Shown: positions 11,288-18,579, counted from the stretch's first letter. The stretch: DNA of 64,000 nt from Cnuibacter physcomitrellae (GCF_014640535.1 NZ_BMHD01000001.1:1180214-1244213), one strand, 5' to 3'. Notes: a model not told the origin generated them from the sequence alone. Made by a program: numbers and translations.

Positions 11288-11322
11288 GAACAGGGGCGGC
11301 CACCCGAAGGCCGCCCCTGTTC
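11288..11322 (-). terminator. Terminator after the LuxR-type regulator gene
   Basis: Perfect 14-bp stem (11288-11301 with 11309-11322), 7-nt loop; on the minus strand it is followed by a pyrimidine run (TCTTCCCCC). The rest of the 300-bp gap 11161-11460 holds no convincing gene: a 91-codon minus-strand frame there has no ribosome site or protein-like composition. Confidence 0.8.
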
Positions 11323-11460
11323 GAGACCCGCTGCCGGACCCGACGCACCGGAACTGACGAGTGGACCGGTGAGATGTCGTCGAGCACTGCAGCGGATCGG
11401 TCGGCGCCGGTTGGCGCCGCTGTCACCACCACGATTGTGCGCTGCGGCGGTCGCCGAGCG

Positions 11461-11480
11461 TTATGAGTACTTCCTACTCC
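11461..11480. promoter_or_regulatory. Dyad motif copy A (LuxR-site candidate)
   Basis: TTATGAGTACTTCCTACTCC, containing the exact inverted half-sites GAGTA and TACTC with 5 nt between. It overlaps the last codons and stop of the LuxR-type regulator gene. Related copies are at 14365-14384 and 18560-18579. Confidence 0.5.
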
Positions 11481-14232
11481 CCCGTTCGGCGCCCTCGCGG
11501 ACGTTCGAGTACGGGTTCTCGGCGCTCAGCGCACCGAGCTCGGCCGCCAGCTCCCGTCGGCTCGCGATGCCGAGCTTGCGGTAGATGCGGGCGAGGTGGT
11601 TGTCGACCGTGCGCACCGAGATGCCGTACTCGGCGGCGAGCTCGGCGCTCGTGCGCAGGGACGCCGCCCCCGAGGCGAGCTGCCACTCGCGGTCGGTCAG
11701 CGGTGTCATCCGCGGCTGGGTGTCGGTGCGCCGCGGGGTGATCGCCACGCCGGTCCGCACCGTCCAGGCATCGGCCAGGCGCGTCGCCTCGCTCTGCAGC
11801 GCGCGATCCTTCGTCGTCTCGGCGCACCAGCGGGCGGCATCGATGGCCGGCCCCAGCAGACCGGCGTCGGCGAGGTCCTTCGCCACCGGCAGCGTGTCGC
11901 CCCGGGCCAGGACCACGCGGACGTGCGCCAGCTGCGTGGGGAAGGCGTGCTGCGCCCGCGTGAGGTGCGGGAGCATGACGCTCGCGCCGACCACCGGCTC
12001 GATCCGCACCCCCTCGTAGGCGCAGAGCGCGCCGAGGTAGAGCTGTCCCCGGTCGACGGCCTCGGAGACGACGGTGGCGAGCGCTCGCACGGCGAAGCCC
12101 GGCCGGCCCGCCGCCGCCGTCACCCACGCTCGCGCCAGCTGGGCGTAGAGGGCGGCCTTGGGGTCCGCGATCGTGTCGGCCGGATGGCGGTCGAGCCAGC
12201 GACGCGCCACCGCGAACCGCCCCGTCCGAGCGGCGAGAGCGGCGTGCACGGCCTCGGCCGTCGGCAGCAGCCCCGCGATGTCGCGCCACAGCAGGTCGCG
12301 CCGGGCGTCGACGATCAGCTTCCACCCGCGGGCCGGGCATCCGGCGTGCAGCTCGACGATGGCCAGCACGAACTCCCACATGCCCCGCGCGCTGGGGTTG
12401 GCCGCGTCGGCCGCGGCGAGCTCCTCGCGAGCCTGCGTCCGCGCCCCTGCCACGTCGCCGCCGAACGCGCGAGCGAGCACGTCGCTCAGGGTGAGCAGGT
12501 CGCGGGCGTTCGGGAGCACGTCGGCGAAGCGCTCGGCCTCGCGCAGCCCCCGCACCGTCGCCGTCCGGGCCGCCTCGAGACTGCCTCCCGTCGTCTGGAT
12601 CATCGCGGTCATGATGAGCAGGTTCAGGTCACCGGGCGACTCGACGGACTGCAGGACGGGCAGCTCGTCGACGCTCTCCGGAAGCCCCTCCCCGGCCATC
12701 AGGCGCCACTTCACGAGGTCGGGATCGACGAACGCCCGCCACCGGGCATCGTGGATGCGGGTGAGGATCTCCTCCACCCGGCGCACCGCTGTCGCCGGTT
12801 GGAGGAGTCGGAACGCGAGGTGGTTCCCCTCGGCCTGCGCCAGGCGGGCGAAGAACTCCTGGGAGGGCCCCTGGGCGCCCTCCTCCGCCGCCTCGGAGGC
12901 GGTCGCCCAGGCGTCGGCGAACCACTCCGTCGCCTCGGCGATCCGTCCGATCTGCGAGGCGGCCTGTGCTCGGATCGCCTGGCCGGAGGCGCGGAGGGCC
13001 GCGTCGCCGTCGCTCTGGAGCACGGCGTGCTCGCCCAGCGTCAGCGCCGTGCCGTACCGCTGAGCGCGCAGCTCGCCGCGGGCCAGCAGGTCGAGCTCGC
13101 GAGGATCGACGGGGATGCCCGCCCGCAGCCGCAGGAGCGTGTGACGCACACGATGCGCCGGTGATCCGCTCAGCATGTCGGCACCGGCCGCGCAGTAGTC
13201 GTAGCGGCGGAGCGGGGAGACGTCCATGAGGACGACCGGCTCGAGCATCGGGTGGGCGAGGGCGACCCAGCGCCTGCCCTCCTCCTCGTACGACCTCACG
13301 AGTCCGAGCTGCTCGGCGTCGGCGGCGGATCGGGAGGAGGCCCCGGGCTCGCCCGCGAGCTCCAGCGGAAGGGGCCCGCAGACCGCCAGGAGGGAGAGCA
13401 GGTCGAGTACCGGCTCAGGTGCGGCGAAGGGATCGACCGGCAGCGCGTCGATGATCGCGCGCGACAGGGCGAGCCGGTCGGTGAGCGAGCCGTGCGCATC
13501 CGGCGGCAGGGGCGCGTCGCGCACGGCCTCGGCGAGCGCGACGAGGATGCGCGTACTGCCGTCGGCCAGACGGACGATCTCCTCGACCGTGTGCGGATGC
13601 GGCGACGCGCCGAGCAGGTTCGACACGACGAGCCGCTGGTCGGCGTCGTCGAGCGGCGCGAGCCGGAGGTGGAGCCCCTCCGCGGGGTGGGTGGCGGGGC
13701 CCGCGGCACCGGCCGGCCGGACCGCGGGGGCGGTCGTGCCGCCGGCGGGGCCGGCCGGGTGGCTGTGGGGGCCCGCCTCCTCGACGGTGGACGTGACGAC
13801 CGACACGTCGCCGGATCGCACGAGTTGGGCCACGACCCCGACCGACGCCTCGTCGAGCAGGTGGGCGTCGTCGACGAACACGACGGCCCCACCACCGAGC
13901 GCGCGATGGAGCCCCACGAGCACGCCCTCCGAGGCGGGATCGATGTCGAGCTCGGCGAGCAGCGGAGCGAGGGCCCCGAGCGGCAGCGACGCGAGGGCCC
14001 TGTCGCCGGCGACCCAGTAGGTGGGCGTCGCTGCCCCCATCCGCTCCCGGATCGCGCGGAGCACGGCGGTGCGGCCGGTTCCCCGCGGCCCGGTGATGGT
14101 CACGGCGAGGTCGGGATCGGCGGCGATCGCGTGGACGACCTGGTCGATCTGGCGCGTGCGGCCGACGAGGGTCTCGGCCGTCTCGTCGCGCCGCGTGGTG
14201 ATGCTGGTGGTCTCGGGCATGTGGATGCTCAT
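11461..14232 (-). CDS. Large LuxR-family regulator with AAA/NTPase domain (MalT/LAL type)
   Basis: 923 residues. An N-terminal NTPase domain (residues 1 to about 250) is followed by a long helical, TPR-like middle and a C-terminal LuxR/NarL HTH (about 855-905: LTDREWQLASGAASLRTSAELAAEYGISVRTVDNHLARIYRKLGI as separate helices). Walker B is GAVVFVDDAHLLDEA. Odd: the P-loop reads GPRGTGRTAV (about 48-57), with Arg in place of the invariant Lys, so nucleotide hydrolysis may be lost. Walker A changes of this sort exist in regulators that bind but do not hydrolyse ATP; that is inference. A dyad motif lies over its stop codon and again about 120-150 bp upstream of its start, suggesting autoregulation. 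Inducer and targets are unknown. Confidence 0.85.
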   Translation of the reverse strand: MSIHMPETTSITTRRDETAETLVGRTRQIDQVVHAIAADPDLAVTITGPRGTGRTAVLRAIRERMGAATPTYWVAGDRALASLPLGALAPLLAELDIDPASEGVLVGLHRALGGGAVVFVDDAHLLDEASVGVVAQLVRSGDVSVVTSTVEEAGPHSHPAGPAGGTTAPAVRPAGAAGPATHPAEGLHLRLAPLDDADQRLVVSNLLGASPHPHTVEEIVRLADGSTRILVALAEAVRDAPLPPDAHGSLTDRLALSRAIIDALPVDPFAAPEPVLDLLSLLAVCGPLPLELAGEPGASSRSAADAEQLGLVRSYEEEGRRWVALAHPMLEPVVLMDVSPLRRYDYCAAGADMLSGSPAHRVRHTLLRLRAGIPVDPRELDLLARGELRAQRYGTALTLGEHAVLQSDGDAALRASGQAIRAQAASQIGRIAEATEWFADAWATASEAAEEGAQGPSQEFFARLAQAEGNHLAFRLLQPATAVRRVEEILTRIHDARWRAFVDPDLVKWRLMAGEGLPESVDELPVLQSVESPGDLNLLIMTAMIQTTGGSLEAARTATVRGLREAERFADVLPNARDLLTLSDVLARAFGGDVAGARTQAREELAAADAANPSARGMWEFVLAIVELHAGCPARGWKLIVDARRDLLWRDIAGLLPTAEAVHAALAARTGRFAVARRWLDRHPADTIADPKAALYAQLARAWVTAAAGRPGFAVRALATVVSEAVDRGQLYLGALCAYEGVRIEPVVGASVMLPHLTRAQHAFPTQLAHVRVVLARGDTLPVAKDLADAGLLGPAIDAARWCAETTKDRALQSEATRLADAWTVRTGVAITPRRTDTQPRMTPLTDREWQLASGAASLRTSAELAAEYGISVRTVDNHLARIYRKLGIASRRELAAELGALSAENPYSNVREGAERGSRKYS

Positions 14233-14364
14233 CGCTCTCTCGTCATCCGGGCGCGCGCGGCGAAGGCCCCGTGCTTGCGCCCTGTTCTCGGATCAGGTAG
14301 GCGCCGACCGCTGGGTGGATGCGGCCGAACCTCTCGATGTTTCCCCCTGTGAGTAGTGCTCGGG

Positions 14365-14384
14365 TTATGAGCAGTTTCTACTCA
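14365..14384. promoter_or_regulatory. Dyad motif copy B upstream of the LuxR-type regulator
   Basis: TTATGAGCAGTTTCTACTCA. A further nested pair gives an extended inverted repeat from 14350 (GAGTAG.TGCTC ... GAGCA ... CTACTC). It lies in the 283-bp gap 14233-14515, which holds no gene and must contain the regulator promoter (minus strand). Nothing else was recognised in that gap. Confidence 0.55.
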
Positions 14385-14515
14385 CGCGCGCGCCCGAGAC
14401 GGACTTTGCGTAGTCGAAGCCGCGGAAGTACGTAGTCGGTGTCCGTCTACCTCATCGGGTGGCGCGCTGATCCGCATGGGCAGGATGTGGGCACACGCCC
14501 GCCGGCGATGAACGA

Positions 14516-14550
14516 CGAAGGCCCCGATCCATACCGGACCGGGGCCTTCG
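14516..14550 (-). terminator. Terminator after tRNA-Lys
   Basis: A 10-bp stem CGAAGGCCCC (14516-14525) pairs with GGGGCCTTCG (14541-14550); it begins 5 nt after the encoded CCA of the tRNA. Confidence 0.75.
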
Positions 14551-14555
14551 TTCAG

Positions 14556-14631
14556 TGGTGCACCCCCAGGGACTTGAACCCTGAACCCACTGATTAAGAG
14601 TCAGTTGCTCTGCCGATTGAGCTAGAGGTGC
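14556..14631 (-). tRNA. tRNA-Lys (anticodon CTT)
   Basis: Complete cloverleaf on the minus strand: acceptor GCACCTC/GGGGTGC, D-arm AGCTC..GAGC, anticodon arm ACTGA-CTCTTAA-TCAGT with CTT at positions 34-36, T-arm with GGTTCAAGTCC, discriminator A and encoded CCA (14556-14558). It is flanked by its own terminator and has a TGCTAT -10-like box about 35 bp upstream. Confidence 0.97.
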
Positions 14632-14695
14632 ATCGGCCCGACCGAGCGGGCCAGTCGTCAACGATAGCATGCTCCGCGCGGTGCTCGCGACACGG

Positions 14696-14701
14696 GATAC
14701 T
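14696..14701 (+). promoter_or_regulatory. Probable -10 box of the Bcp gene (leaderless)
   Basis: GATACT followed by 6 nt and the ATG at 14708; no Shine-Dalgarno. Confidence 0.5.
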
Positions 14702-14707
14702 GGGTGC

Positions 14708-15187
14708 ATGACCGACACGACCACGCGCCTCGCCGCGGGCGATCTCGCTCCCGACTTCACGCTCACCGATCAGGACGGCGACGACGTGTCGCTCCACGAT
14801 CTGCGCGGCCAGAAGGTCGTCGTCTACTTCTACCCCGCGGCCGGGACTCCGGGATGCACCACCGAGACGTGCGACTTCCGCGACAACCTGGGCTCGCTGA
14901 AGAGCGCCGGCTACACCGTGCTCGGCGTCTCGAAGGACGGCGTCGCCAAGCTCAAGGCGTGGCACGACGAGGAGTCGCTCACCTTCCCGCTGCTCTCCGA
15001 CGAGGGGCTCGAGGTGCACAAGGCCTACGGCGCCTACGGCGAGAAGTCGCTCTACGGCAAGACCGTCACCGGCGTGATCCGCTCGACCTTCGTGGTCGAC
15101 GAGGAGGGCCGGCTCACGCAGGCGCTCTACAACGTGAAGGCCACGGGGCACGTGGCGTCGCTCCGCAAGAAGCTCGGCATCGACTGA
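14708..15187 (+). CDS. bcp: Thiol peroxidase, Bcp/PrxQ peroxiredoxin
   Basis: 159 residues. Reduces hydrogen and organic peroxides with thioredoxin as electron donor, in the cytoplasm. The active site is TPGCTTETCDFRD with peroxidatic Cys50 and resolving Cys55 (the five-residue spacing of the PrxQ type); Pro43 and Thr47 of the PxxxT motif are present (YPAAGT). The start at 14708 (MTDTTTRLA) fits family alignments; an in-frame ATG at 14669 is only 20-odd nt from the tRNA promoter and is unlikely. Monocistronic; a hairpin at 15199-15224 follows. Confidence 0.95.
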   Translation: MTDTTTRLAAGDLAPDFTLTDQDGDDVSLHDLRGQKVVVYFYPAAGTPGCTTETCDFRDNLGSLKSAGYTVLGVSKDGVAKLKAWHDEESLTFPLLSDEGLEVHKAYGAYGEKSLYGKTVTGVIRSTFVVDEEGRLTQALYNVKATGHVASLRKKLGID

Positions 15188-15198
15188 GCCGCCGCCTC

Positions 15199-15224
15199 GC
15201 GCATCCGGAGCGGATCGGATGCGC
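15199..15224. terminator. Hairpin between convergent genes
   Basis: Perfect 9-bp stem GCGCATCCG/CGGATGCGC with an 8-nt loop between the Bcp gene and the convergent membrane-protein gene. There is no clear T-run on either side. Confidence 0.5.
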
Positions 15225-15250
15225 GGAGCGCCTCTCAGCGGAGCGCCTTC

Positions 15251-15673
15251 TCAGCGACGCGCCGCCGCGAGGGAGGCGCGGGTGAAGAGCAGGATGACGG
15301 CGAGCACCGCCGGGACGAGCAGGAACCAGCCGATGCTCGGCGATCCGATGATGCCCTGGAACGCGGCGATCGCGGCGACCACCTGGAAGATCTGCCAGAC
15401 GAGCGTCGCGGACCTGGTCCACACCTGCATCCGGAACGTGCCGATCGCCACGAACACGAGGAACAGCGCGGCGATCGCGGCGAGCACGAGGATCGCGACG
15501 GCGGTGACGAGGTACTCGGGCTGCGCCACGGCGGTCTCGATGCCCAGCCAGACGACGAGACCCACCATGACCAGGGCTTCTACCGACACGATGATGCCGA
15601 GCGCGGTCACCGAGGCGGGTCGGCGGAGGGTGCCCGCATCCGCCTCGTCGCCTGGATTTCGCTGATCGTTCAC
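15251..15673 (-). CDS. Four-helix membrane protein, function unknown
   Basis: 140 residues from the GTG at 15673. Four hydrophobic segments of about 20 residues each (SVTALGIIVSVEALVMVGLV, LVTAVAILVLAAIAALFLVF, WQIFQVVAAIAAFQGII, GWFLLVPAVLAVILLF) follow a polar N-terminus. The frame extends to an ATG at 15829, but that part is AT-richer and hydrophilic and overlaps the whiB1 upstream region, so I reject it. The pattern resembles small integral-membrane proteins common in Micrococcales; I know no function. Confidence 0.7.
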   Translation of the reverse strand: MNDQRNPGDEADAGTLRRPASVTALGIIVSVEALVMVGLVVWLGIETAVAQPEYLVTAVAILVLAAIAALFLVFVAIGTFRMQVWTRSATLVWQIFQVVAAIAAFQGIIGSPSIGWFLLVPAVLAVILLFTRASLAAARR

Positions 15674-15751
15674 GCCGTCAACCCCGCCCGTTCTCCACAA
15701 AAAATCCTTGATTTTGCACAAACCAGTATGCAACGATGGCTTGTCGATGTT

Positions 15752-15769
15752 GCTCACAGCGGCGTGAGC
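15752..15769. promoter_or_regulatory. Inverted repeat upstream of whiB1
   Basis: GCTCAC-N6-GTGAGC, perfect 6-bp arms, about 107 bp before the whiB1 start in a 202-bp, comparatively AT-rich gap (15674-15875). The arm orientation is opposite to a CRP/GlxR site (GTGA-N6-TCAC), so it is probably the operator of another regulator, or chance. Confidence 0.35.
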
Positions 15770-15875
15770 GGGTGCAGTCTCCTCTGATTGCAGCGTCCAC
15801 TGTGCCGTCGACAGATCACCCGAAATCACGTCGATCGCAGCGATCGATTCTTCCTGTTATCTAAGGAGCCCCCGC

Positions 15876-16124
15876 ATGGATTGGCGCGACAAAGCCGCCT
15901 GCCTCACCGCTGACCCCGAGCTGTTCTTCCCCGTCGGGAACACCGGACCCGCCGTCGACCAGATCGACAAGGCCAAGAGCGTCTGCGCGCGTTGCTCCGT
16001 CACCGAGATCTGCCTCCAGTACGCCCTCGAGACCGGCCAGGACTCGGGCGTCTGGGGAGGCCTCTCCGAGGACGAGCGCCGCGCCCTCAAGCGCCGCGCC
16101 GCCCGCGCCCGCCGCGCCTCCTGA
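15876..16124 (+). CDS. whiB1: WhiB1-type iron-sulfur transcriptional regulator
   Basis: 82 residues. WhiB proteins bind a [4Fe-4S] cluster and contact the primary sigma factor; WhiB1 of mycobacteria is essential and NO-responsive. Cluster Cys at 9, 37, 40 and 46 (C-x27-C-x2-C-x5-C), the GVWGG turn at 58-62, and a basic C-terminus (RRALKRRAARARRAS) for DNA contact. The MDWRDKAAC start and FFPVGNTGPA segment match the WhiB1 subgroup. The start ATG is preceded by AAGGAG. The neighbouring pdtaS on the opposite strand repeats the mycobacterial arrangement. Confidence 0.95.
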   Translation: MDWRDKAACLTADPELFFPVGNTGPAVDQIDKAKSVCARCSVTEICLQYALETGQDSGVWGGLSEDERRALKRRAARARRAS

Positions 16125-16220
16125 CCCCCGCGCCTCGCGCGCCCCGCTCCCCCTCGCGCCCTGACGCCTCGCGCTCAGGGCGCGAGCCCTTTCCGGGCGC
16201 CTTCTCCGCCCCCACCCGCC

Positions 16221-16610
16221 GCGCGCCAACTCCGGAATTCCGCCCCCCACCTGCGCCAACTCCGGACCTCCACCGGCGTGTCCCGCCAAATCTCCGGAAT
16301 TGGCCCAGCCCCAACGCCCGGCCCCGACTGCAGCGGCAAGCACCAGCACATCCGGCCACGCACTGCCCGCCGCGCGCTAACTCCGGAATTCCGCCCCCAT
16401 CGGTGCCAACTCCGGACTTCCACCGGCGTGTCCCGCCGAATCTCCGGAATTGGCCCAGCCCCGGCGCCCCGCCCCGACGGACAGCAGCAAGCACCAGCCG
16501 TCCAGCCGCGCACCCACCCACCGCGCGCTAACTCCGGAGTTCCGCCCCCATCTGCGCCAACTCCGGACTTCCCCCGGCGTGTCCCGCCGAATCTCCGGAG
16601 TTGGCCCAGC
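16221..16610. repeat. 151-bp tandem repeat, three cores, nine TCCGGA sites
   Basis: Cores at 16221-16310, 16372-16460 and 16523-16610 start exactly 151 bp apart and are nearly identical; the 61-62-bp spacers are also related. Each core holds three TCCGGA hexamers (16231, 16261, 16293; 16382, 16411, 16443; 16533, 16562, 16594), the outer ones forming an imperfect inverted repeat GCCAAcTCCGGA / TCCGGAATTGGC. Since 151 is not a multiple of 3, each copy falls in a different frame, so the open frames here are not genes. It fills most of the 695-bp gap between whiB1 and pdtaS. Confidence 0.92.
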
Positions 16611-16715
16611 ACGGATGCGCGCGAAGGCGCCCGCAGAACCGCACTACCCGCAGACCGAACGCCGAGGCGCGAAGCGCGAGGCGTCCTCCCCCACCCGAGC
16701 GCAGGATCGACGCGA

Positions 16716-16805
16716 GGTGGGCCGGGGGTGGGATGTCCTGCCGCCGAATATCGGGGCAGGGGCCCCCGCTGATTCGGCGGCAGGACATCCCACCCCCGGC
16801 CCACC
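16716..16805. repeat. Perfect 34-bp inverted repeat, 22-bp loop
   Basis: 16716-16749 is the exact reverse complement of 16772-16805; the loop is itself G/C-rich (GGGGCAGGGGCCCC). It begins 14 bp beyond the pdtaS stop codon (minus strand). It may act as the pdtaS terminator, but the stem is much longer than a normal intrinsic terminator and has no T-run. Confidence 0.9.
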
Positions 16806-16819
16806 GACCCCCGGAGGAC

Positions 16820-18313
16820 TTAGCGCTTCTTCAACCAGCGGAACGGCACCTCGATCGTGACGACGGTGCCGCTGCCGACCATGGTGTGCCAGTCGATCGT
16901 CCCGCCGAGCTCGCCCTGGATGAGGGTGCGCACGATCTGGGTGCCGAGCCCGGAGCCGACCTTGCCCTCGGGCAGTCCGGTCCCGGTGTCGCGCACCTCG
17001 ACGGTGAGGAGGTCGTCGGACCGGGTCGCCTTGATCTCGACCTCGCCCTCCTGGCCGGCCAGACCGTGCTCCACGGCGTTGGTGACGAGCTCGGTGAGGG
17101 CGAGCGCGAGCGGTGTGGCGTACTCGCTGGGGAGCACGCCGAAGCTGCCGGTCGACTTCGGATGCACGGTGGTGTTGTGCGCGGAGGCCACCTCGGCGAC
17201 GAGGAGGAGCACCCGGTCGAACACGGTGTCGAAGTCGACGCGCTGGTTGAGTCCCTCGGAGAGGGTATCGTGCACGACGGCGATCGCCGCGACGCGCCGC
17301 ATCGCCTGGTTGAGGGCCTCGCGCGCCTCGTCGGAGTGGGTCCGGCGGGCCTGGATGCGCAGCAGCGAGGCCACGGTCTGCAGGTTGTTCTTGACGCGGT
17401 GGTGGATCTCGCGGATCGTCGCATCCTTGGTGATGAGCTCGCGCTCCTGGTGCCGCAGCTCGGTGACGTCGCGGCTGAGGACGATCGCCCCGAACCGGTG
17501 CCCGCGTGTGCGCAACGGGATGGCACGCAGCGACACCGTGACGCCTCGCGCCTCGATCTCGGTGCGCCAGGGCGCGCGTCCGGTGACGACGAGAGGGAGC
17601 GACTCGTCGACGACGAGGCGTCCCGCCAGCAGCGCCGTGGTCACCTCGGCGAGCGACTCGCCCTCGAGCTCGCCCGCGAAGCCCATGCGGTTGAAGGCGG
17701 AGAGTCCGTTGGGGCTCGCGAAGGTGACGATGCCGTCGACGTCGAGGCGGATGAGGCCGTCGGATGCACGCGGAGCGCCCCGACGCGGCCCCGTCGGCGC
17801 TCCGAGGTCGGGGAAGTCTCCCGCTGCGATCATCGCGAAGAGGTCGTTGGCGCACTCGTTGAACGTCAGCTCCTGGCGGCTGGGGGTGCGCGCCTCGCTG
17901 AGGTTGGTGTGCCGCGTGATGACGGCGATGGGCCGCTCGGACGTCGTCTGCTCGGAGACGGAGAGGCGACGCATCACCGGGATCGCGCGGACGCGGGTGG
18001 GTGTCTCCTCATACCAGTCGGGGGCCGCGGTGTCGACGATCCGTGCGCTCTCGAACGCGTCGGTGACCTGCTTGCGCCACTCCGGCTTGATCGTCTGCCC
18101 GACGAAGTCGCGGTAGAACAGCGTCGCGGAGCCGGACGGACGGGCGTGTGCGACGGCGATGAACGTGCCGTCGACGGTGGGGACCCAGAGCACGATGTCG
18201 GCGAACGCGAGGTCGGCGAGGAGCTGGCAGTCGCTGACGACGAGGTGGAGCCACTCGATGTCGGCGTCGGTCGAGCTGCCGTGCGCGGAGACGAGATCGC
18301 TGAGGGTGGACAC
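16820..18313 (-). CDS. pdtaS: Sensor histidine kinase of the PdtaS type
   Basis: 497 residues. Cytosolic: GAF-like N-terminal domain (about 1-150), PAS-like domain (about 170-285), HisKA_2 dimerisation domain with EIHHRVKNNLQ (phospho-His at 304 or 305), and an HATPase domain to the end (TELVTNAVEHGL, DTGTGLPEG, GSGLGTQIV). In mycobacteria PdtaS phosphorylates the ANTAR antiterminator PdtaR; no pdtaR is in this window. The frame is open to 18499, but the GTG at 18313 (MSTLSDLVSAH) matches the known N-terminus and has TAGGCT 7 nt upstream. Convergent with whiB1 across the repeat block. Confidence 0.93.
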   Translation of the reverse strand: MSTLSDLVSAHGSSTDADIEWLHLVVSDCQLLADLAFADIVLWVPTVDGTFIAVAHARPSGSATLFYRDFVGQTIKPEWRKQVTDAFESARIVDTAAPDWYEETPTRVRAIPVMRRLSVSEQTTSERPIAVITRHTNLSEARTPSRQELTFNECANDLFAMIAAGDFPDLGAPTGPRRGAPRASDGLIRLDVDGIVTFASPNGLSAFNRMGFAGELEGESLAEVTTALLAGRLVVDESLPLVVTGRAPWRTEIEARGVTVSLRAIPLRTRGHRFGAIVLSRDVTELRHQERELITKDATIREIHHRVKNNLQTVASLLRIQARRTHSDEAREALNQAMRRVAAIAVVHDTLSEGLNQRVDFDTVFDRVLLLVAEVASAHNTTVHPKSTGSFGVLPSEYATPLALALTELVTNAVEHGLAGQEGEVEIKATRSDDLLTVEVRDTGTGLPEGKVGSGLGTQIVRTLIQGELGGTIDWHTMVGSGTVVTIEVPFRWLKKR

Positions 18314-18320
18314 GACTCCT

Positions 18321-18326
18321 AGCCTA
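18321..18326 (-). promoter_or_regulatory. Probable -10 box of pdtaS (leaderless)
   Basis: TAGGCT on the minus strand, 7 nt before the GTG start. An AGGAG lies only 2 nt from the start codon, too close to act as a normal ribosome site. Confidence 0.5.
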
Positions 18327-18376
18327 CGGCGTGCCACTGGGGCGGTCGTGTGCCCGGCGCCCCGCGCGGGGGCACC

Positions 18377-18508
18377 GCCGGCCTCGGCGCCGGCGGCCCG
18401 GCAGAGAGATCGGCCCCCGCGATCAGACGCCTTGAGCAACGTGATCACGGGGGCCTTTCCAGCCTGCTGAGACGATCGGTAGGTCGGGGGAACGGGCATC
18501 TCAGCAGG
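18377..18508 (+). other. Cluster of hairpins upstream of pdtaS
   Basis: The 472-bp gap 18314-18785 holds three inverted repeats: GCCGGC/GCCGGC (18377-18382 with 18389-18394, 6-nt loop); an interrupted 13-bp stem 18412-18425 with 18442-18455 followed by TTT on the plus strand; and a perfect 10-bp pair CCTGCTGAGA (18463-18472) with TCTCAGCAGG (18499-18508). The middle one looks like a plus-strand terminator although no plus-strand gene precedes it, so a short unannotated RNA starting near 18330 is possible. Dyad motif copy C follows at 18560. Confidence 0.4.
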
Positions 18509-18559
18509 TGGTCCTGGGGGTGTTGCAGAGACAGTTCACCACTGACGCGCCCGGCTGCG

Positions 18560-18579
18560 TTATGAGCAATTGCCACTCA
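18560..18579. promoter_or_regulatory. Dyad motif copy C upstream of the Rv3235-like gene
   Basis: TTATGAGCAATTGCCACTCA, preceded by GCG as in copy A. It lies 207 bp before the Rv3235-like start and 247 bp before the pdtaS start, between the divergent genes. Confidence 0.5.

Noticed and set aside
11157-11432. 91-codon minus-strand frame between the LuxR-type and G6PDH-like genes
   Set aside because: Contains a strong terminator hairpin (11288-11322), has no ribosome site and no protein-like composition.
15674-15829. N-terminal extension of the membrane protein to an ATG at 15829
   Set aside because: The extra 52 residues are hydrophilic and atypical, and lie in the AT-rich whiB1 upstream region; the GTG at 15673 leads directly into the conserved hydrophobic part.
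16175-16804. A 209-codon minus-strand frame and several 80-180-codon frames with repeated peptides in the whiB1-pdtaS gap
   Set aside because: They follow the 151-bp repeat, which shifts frame every copy, so the same DNA gives three unrelated peptides; no ribosome site and no codon bias.
18377-18394. Hexaloop hairpin as an ANTAR-type (PdtaR) RNA target
   Set aside because: The loop CTCGGC lacks A at position 1, and no paired second hexaloop hairpin at the right distance was found.
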